A stretch of 64,000 bases of DNA from contig CAZFRM010000002.1 of NCBI GenBank assembly GCA_964521255.1, positions 306,671-370,670 on the forward strand. Direction: 5' to 3'. Shown in pieces: positions 61,461-64,000 of this stretch. The notes under the pieces are model-generated. The model worked only from the letters and a program-made list of their open reading frames with translations, ran no database searches and had not been told where the DNA came from. A program made the translations under genes and the position numbers. Source of the stretch: ZC4RG29 sp964521255 (GTDB taxonomy: Bacteria; Bacteroidota; Bacteroidia; Cytophagales; Cyclobacteriaceae). The first letter of the stretch is position 1. Every line of letters begins with the position of its first letter.

Positions 61461-62735
61461 TTATTTTACGATTACTCCACCTATATAAACGGCTGCAATT
61501 TTCCTGGTATTCCGAATATCCATTAACGGGTCCGCATCCAACACCACAAAGTCAGCCCAGTGGCCAGGAAACAAAGTGCCTAAATCTTTTAAGCCCAAAT
61601 ATTCTGCAGGATTTTTTGTAGCGGAGACGATGATCTGCATTGGGGTAAGTCCTGCTTCTGCCATCATTGTCATTTCAATGTGTTCGAAGTAGCCCATGAA
61701 TCTTGTAGGCACACCGCTGTCAGTTCCAAACACAATGGGTATGCCGCGATCAGATAATGTTTTAAGATTAGTCATCGCAACCGGCAATTGTTGCTTATAG
61801 GTCTTTGCACTCTGGCTATTGCTGATTTGTAATTGGTGAGCAGGATCTTTCAACGGTTGAATGGTGACACTATCATACACTTGTGAGAAGAAAGGATCAG
61901 TAAAAAATTCTGCCGTATCACCGTAGACAAACGTCGAAAGTTCGCGGGTTAGTGTGGGACAATAACTTATATTTTTTTCTTTTAGTAGTTGAATGAATGC
62001 TTCATCGACTGGCATGTCCCTTACACTATGCGCCAGCATATCTGAGCCTGCATCCAGGAGCTTTCTTGCATCTTCCATGTAGTACATGTGCGTTGCAATT
62101 TTGTAACCCAGTTCATGCGACCGCTTGATCACGGCGCGATAAATATCTTCCGGCATTTTAGGAGAAGTGCCCAGGTTATCATCCACACGTATCTTCATGA
62201 AGTCAACACCCAATTGATGATTACTGTCTGCCACCGCGGCTGTTTCTGCTGGTGTTTTACCATTTATTACTTCTCCCGCAATAAACAAGCGTGCTCTTTG
62301 CGTAGATAAAGTATCATGAATATAACGCAGTGGCTCGGCTTCTTTTTTGTCGCCGCCAAGACTTACTACTGTGGTAATTCCATAACGGGCATAAATAGAT
62401 AAGTTGTCGATTACATTTTCACGTGAGTAATGACCACCTTCAATACCTTTTGCATCACCAACGTGGCCGTGGCCGTTAATGATACCCGGTATAATGAACT
62501 TGCCCGTTACATCTTTTACCGTCGCTCCCTCTGGAATATCAACTTTCTCTTTTTCGCCCACAGCAACTACCCGACCATTTTGTATCAGCAATACAACATT
62601 TTGAAAGGGCTCAGTTCCACTGCCGTCTATGATAGTGGCCCCAATGAACGCAATGTAGGATGAACCTGTCTCCACTTTGCTTTTACAGGCAAACAAAAGG
62701 AATAAGAGTATTGAAAGAAAACTGATAGGCTTCAT
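61461..62735 (-). CDS. Amidohydrolase-family lipoprotein
   Basis: 424 residues from the ATG at 62735; an upstream start at 62792 gives 19 extra residues before a clear lipoprotein signal, with Cys at 17 (LLFAC). Metal-dependent hydrolase motifs: INGHGHVGD (about 80-88), ATHMYYMED with a metal His, and GTDSGVPTRFMGYFEHIEMTMMAEAGLTP near 330. The C-terminal beta-sandwich part (LFPGHWADFVVLDADPLMDIRNTRKI) is typical of imidazolonepropionase-like amidohydrolases. Anchored in the envelope; substrate unknown. Confidence 0.92.
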   Translation of the reverse strand: MKPISFLSILLFLLFACKSKVETGSSYIAFIGATIIDGSGTEPFQNVVLLIQNGRVVAVGEKEKVDIPEGATVKDVTGKFIIPGIINGHGHVGDAKGIEGGHYSRENVIDNLSIYARYGITTVVSLGGDKKEAEPLRYIHDTLSTQRARLFIAGEVINGKTPAETAAVADSNHQLGVDFMKIRVDDNLGTSPKMPEDIYRAVIKRSHELGYKIATHMYYMEDARKLLDAGSDMLAHSVRDMPVDEAFIQLLKEKNISYCPTLTRELSTFVYGDTAEFFTDPFFSQVYDSVTIQPLKDPAHQLQISNSQSAKTYKQQLPVAMTNLKTLSDRGIPIVFGTDSGVPTRFMGYFEHIEMTMMAEAGLTPMQIIVSATKNPAEYLGLKDLGTLFPGHWADFVVLDADPLMDIRNTRKIAAVYIGGVIVK

Positions 62736-62916
62736 AAGATGAAAGGTAAATAGAAAAGTAGAAAGCTTAAAACCTAAAGAATTACAAAACAATTCTTCAC
62801 TTATCTCATAAAACTAACCACAACATTATGACTGCGTACAGGCCTCCAGTGTTTTAAGGGAGAAAAAAAGATTTGTTATATTTAATAACACTCCTAAACT
62901 CAAACTCAACAATATT

Positions 62917-63345
62917 ATGGAACAACTTGGCATAAACATTACGGCTATAATCGTTGCTACTATAGCCAACTTTATTCTCGGATTTCTTTGGTACACCCCA
63001 TTATTCGGTAAGGCCTGGGCTAAAGAAATGAACTTCGATATGAGCCGTAAACCTACTGGTGGTGAAATGGCAAAGGGAATGATCTTTATGGTGATTGGCA
63101 ATTTTCTTATGGCGTATGTTTTAGCGCACAACAACGCTGCGTGGAGCTTTGTACCAGGGGCAAAAGATTTCTCACCCACGATGACAATAATGAATGCATC
63201 ATTTTTTACCTGGCTTGGTTTTTATCTGCCCGGCGATCTAAGCAGAGTAGCATGGGAAAAGAACTCATGGAAATTATTTGGGATTAATACAGGATATCAT
63301 TTTATGATGTTGCTGGTGGCGGCAACAATATTGACGTTGATGTAA
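62917..63345 (+). CDS. DUF1761 membrane protein
   Basis: 142 residues with four TM segments (about 9-30, 51-70, 88-108, 122-142). Start LGINITAIIVATIANFILGFLWYTPLFGKAW and WLGFYLPGDLSRVAWEKNSWKLFGIN fit DUF1761, a family of small integral membrane proteins of unknown function. Stands alone. The full family length is present. Confidence 0.88.
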   Translation: MEQLGINITAIIVATIANFILGFLWYTPLFGKAWAKEMNFDMSRKPTGGEMAKGMIFMVIGNFLMAYVLAHNNAAWSFVPGAKDFSPTMTIMNASFFTWLGFYLPGDLSRVAWEKNSWKLFGINTGYHFMMLLVAATILTLM

Positions 63346-63418
63346 TCATTGATGGTGGATATTTCTCATATCAATTTGTGGTGAATAAGGGTGGAACTCC
63401 TCTTTGATAGTATCGAGT

Positions 63419-63853
63419 TTAGGGATGATGCAGAATATTTTCACGCTTTGCCTTAAAGATCAACGCATCCAAACTCCATGCCCCCGGACCAGTGAAGAGG
63501 AAAACCAAGCCGAACAATACGAACATGAAAGGATGCTGCTCTTCATACCAAAAGCGGCCCTGCCCGACGAAAAAAGTAACGTAACTCAACGTGCCTATAA
63601 GGAGGAGCGCACCAACACGAGTCAGAAGCCCAAAGAAAATCAATATACCGGATAGCAGCTCCGTGGATTTGCCAACGTACACCATAAATCTGGCTGGTGG
63701 TGAATTAAAAATCTCCCATTCCATATAACCTTTCATGAGTTCCGGACGAAACACTTCATGTCCGTGATAAATCATCATGAGACCAACAATGATCCTTATG
63801 ATTGCTATTCCTTTGTTTAACCAAATAGGAGAAGGTGAAAAGAAGGCATTCAT
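63419..63853 (-). CDS. DoxX-family membrane protein
   Basis: 144 residues, four TM segments. The start has IAIIRIIVGLMMIYHGHEVFRP. YVGKSTELLSGILIFFGLLTRVGALLLIGTLSYVTFF matches the DoxX family. Family members can be quinone-linked membrane proteins, but most have no known role. Not adjacent to thiosulfate-oxidising genes. Stop faces the DUF1761 gene, so the two are convergent. Confidence 0.86.
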   Translation of the reverse strand: MNAFFSPSPIWLNKGIAIIRIIVGLMMIYHGHEVFRPELMKGYMEWEIFNSPPARFMVYVGKSTELLSGILIFFGLLTRVGALLLIGTLSYVTFFVGQGRFWYEEQHPFMFVLFGLVFLFTGPGAWSLDALIFKAKRENILHHP

Positions 63854-64000
63854 AGTTGCTGAGTGTTACTAAATTTAAGCAACCAGGGCAGAAATAGAAA
63901 ATAACTTCCTCGTCTGCTTGATACTCATTAGGATTTGGTGAAAAGTCAATCCCACTCTTTTCCCGCAGAATTCGCCTGCCTTTGCCGAAACGGCTTCGTG
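63854..64000. other. Window end, no callable gene
   Basis: 147 bp upstream of the DoxX gene. All minus-strand frames are open for part of it, and one runs off the edge, but none shows a recognisable protein. It may be the upstream promoter or the end of a gene beyond the window. Confidence 0.3.

Noticed and set aside
1..64000. tRNA, rRNA, CRISPR and transposase genes
   Set aside because: I looked for cloverleaf-type, repeat-spacer and DDE/Tn-type signals and saw none I could support; weak or partial ones may have been missed by eye.

Overview
The window looks like a chromosomal stretch of a Bacteroidota bacterium, most likely of the order Cytophagales. The evidence is SusC/SusD and GH97 genes, a PorP/SprF-type operon with HYR repeats and a gliding-motility-type C-terminal domain, DUF6377, 800-residue FtsX-like permeases, a Bacteroidota-type short primary-like sigma factor, and TAnnTTTG-type -7 elements. 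No rRNA, tRNA, CRISPR array, transposase or phage gene was found.

Layout. 0-6 kb: nitrite reduction. It holds a partial siroheme methyltransferase gene (cobA), nirB and nirD, then a NarX/NarL-like two-component system. 6-11.4 kb: a lipoprotein gene boxed by a perfect 39-bp inverted repeat, an FG-GAP protein, a diheme cytochrome c, DUF1330, an FKBP isomerase and a BON protein. 11.4-16.0 kb: seven small orphan genes all on the minus strand, separated by recurring intergenic motifs. This array resembles a gene-cassette array without an integrase. One of its transcription units encodes a 162-residue protein with a caspase/CHAT-like His-Cys signature and a 95-residue partner. 16.4-19 kb: a LeuA-family synthase and 1 kb of repeat-rich DNA. 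19-24 kb: an FtsX-like permease, a short MotA/TolQ/ExbB-like protein and a LytS/LytTR two-component pair. 23.8-30 kb: a heavy-metal RND efflux operon. 30-33.8 kb: a porin, Rieske and diheme-oxidoreductase operon, divergent from a DtxR-family regulator, with a perfect palindrome between them. 33.8-36.3 kb: a second FtsX-like permease. 36.6-44 kb: four genes overlapping by 4 nt (HYR adhesin, PorP/SprF, TPR/PD40 protein, histidine kinase). 44-55.5 kb: a polysaccharide-utilisation locus (frameshifted DUF6377 regulator, GH97, SusC, SusD, GH36). 55.7-59.5 kb: a cold-response-like cluster (RRM protein, desaturase, sigma factor, two cold-shock-domain proteins). 59.8-64 kb: DoxX, YciI, DinB, amidohydrolase and DUF1761 housekeeping genes.

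How the genes may work together. CobA makes the siroheme precursor that NirB needs, and the adjacent NarX/NarL-like pair is a natural candidate for sensing nitrate or nitrite. The DtxR-like protein probably binds the palindrome and controls both itself and the periplasmic redox operon. The SusCD locus binds and imports an alpha-linked glycan that GH97 and GH36 trim. The cold cluster joins membrane fluidity, RNA chaperoning and a dedicated sigma factor.

A second theme is interspersed repeats. One family (GTCTGAACC...) starts 0-2 nt after the stop codon of four unrelated genes. A 190-bp element occurs twice at about 97% identity by eye. A GCAGTAGGCAA-type unit recurs at three places. All calls come from reading the sequence; no database search was possible.
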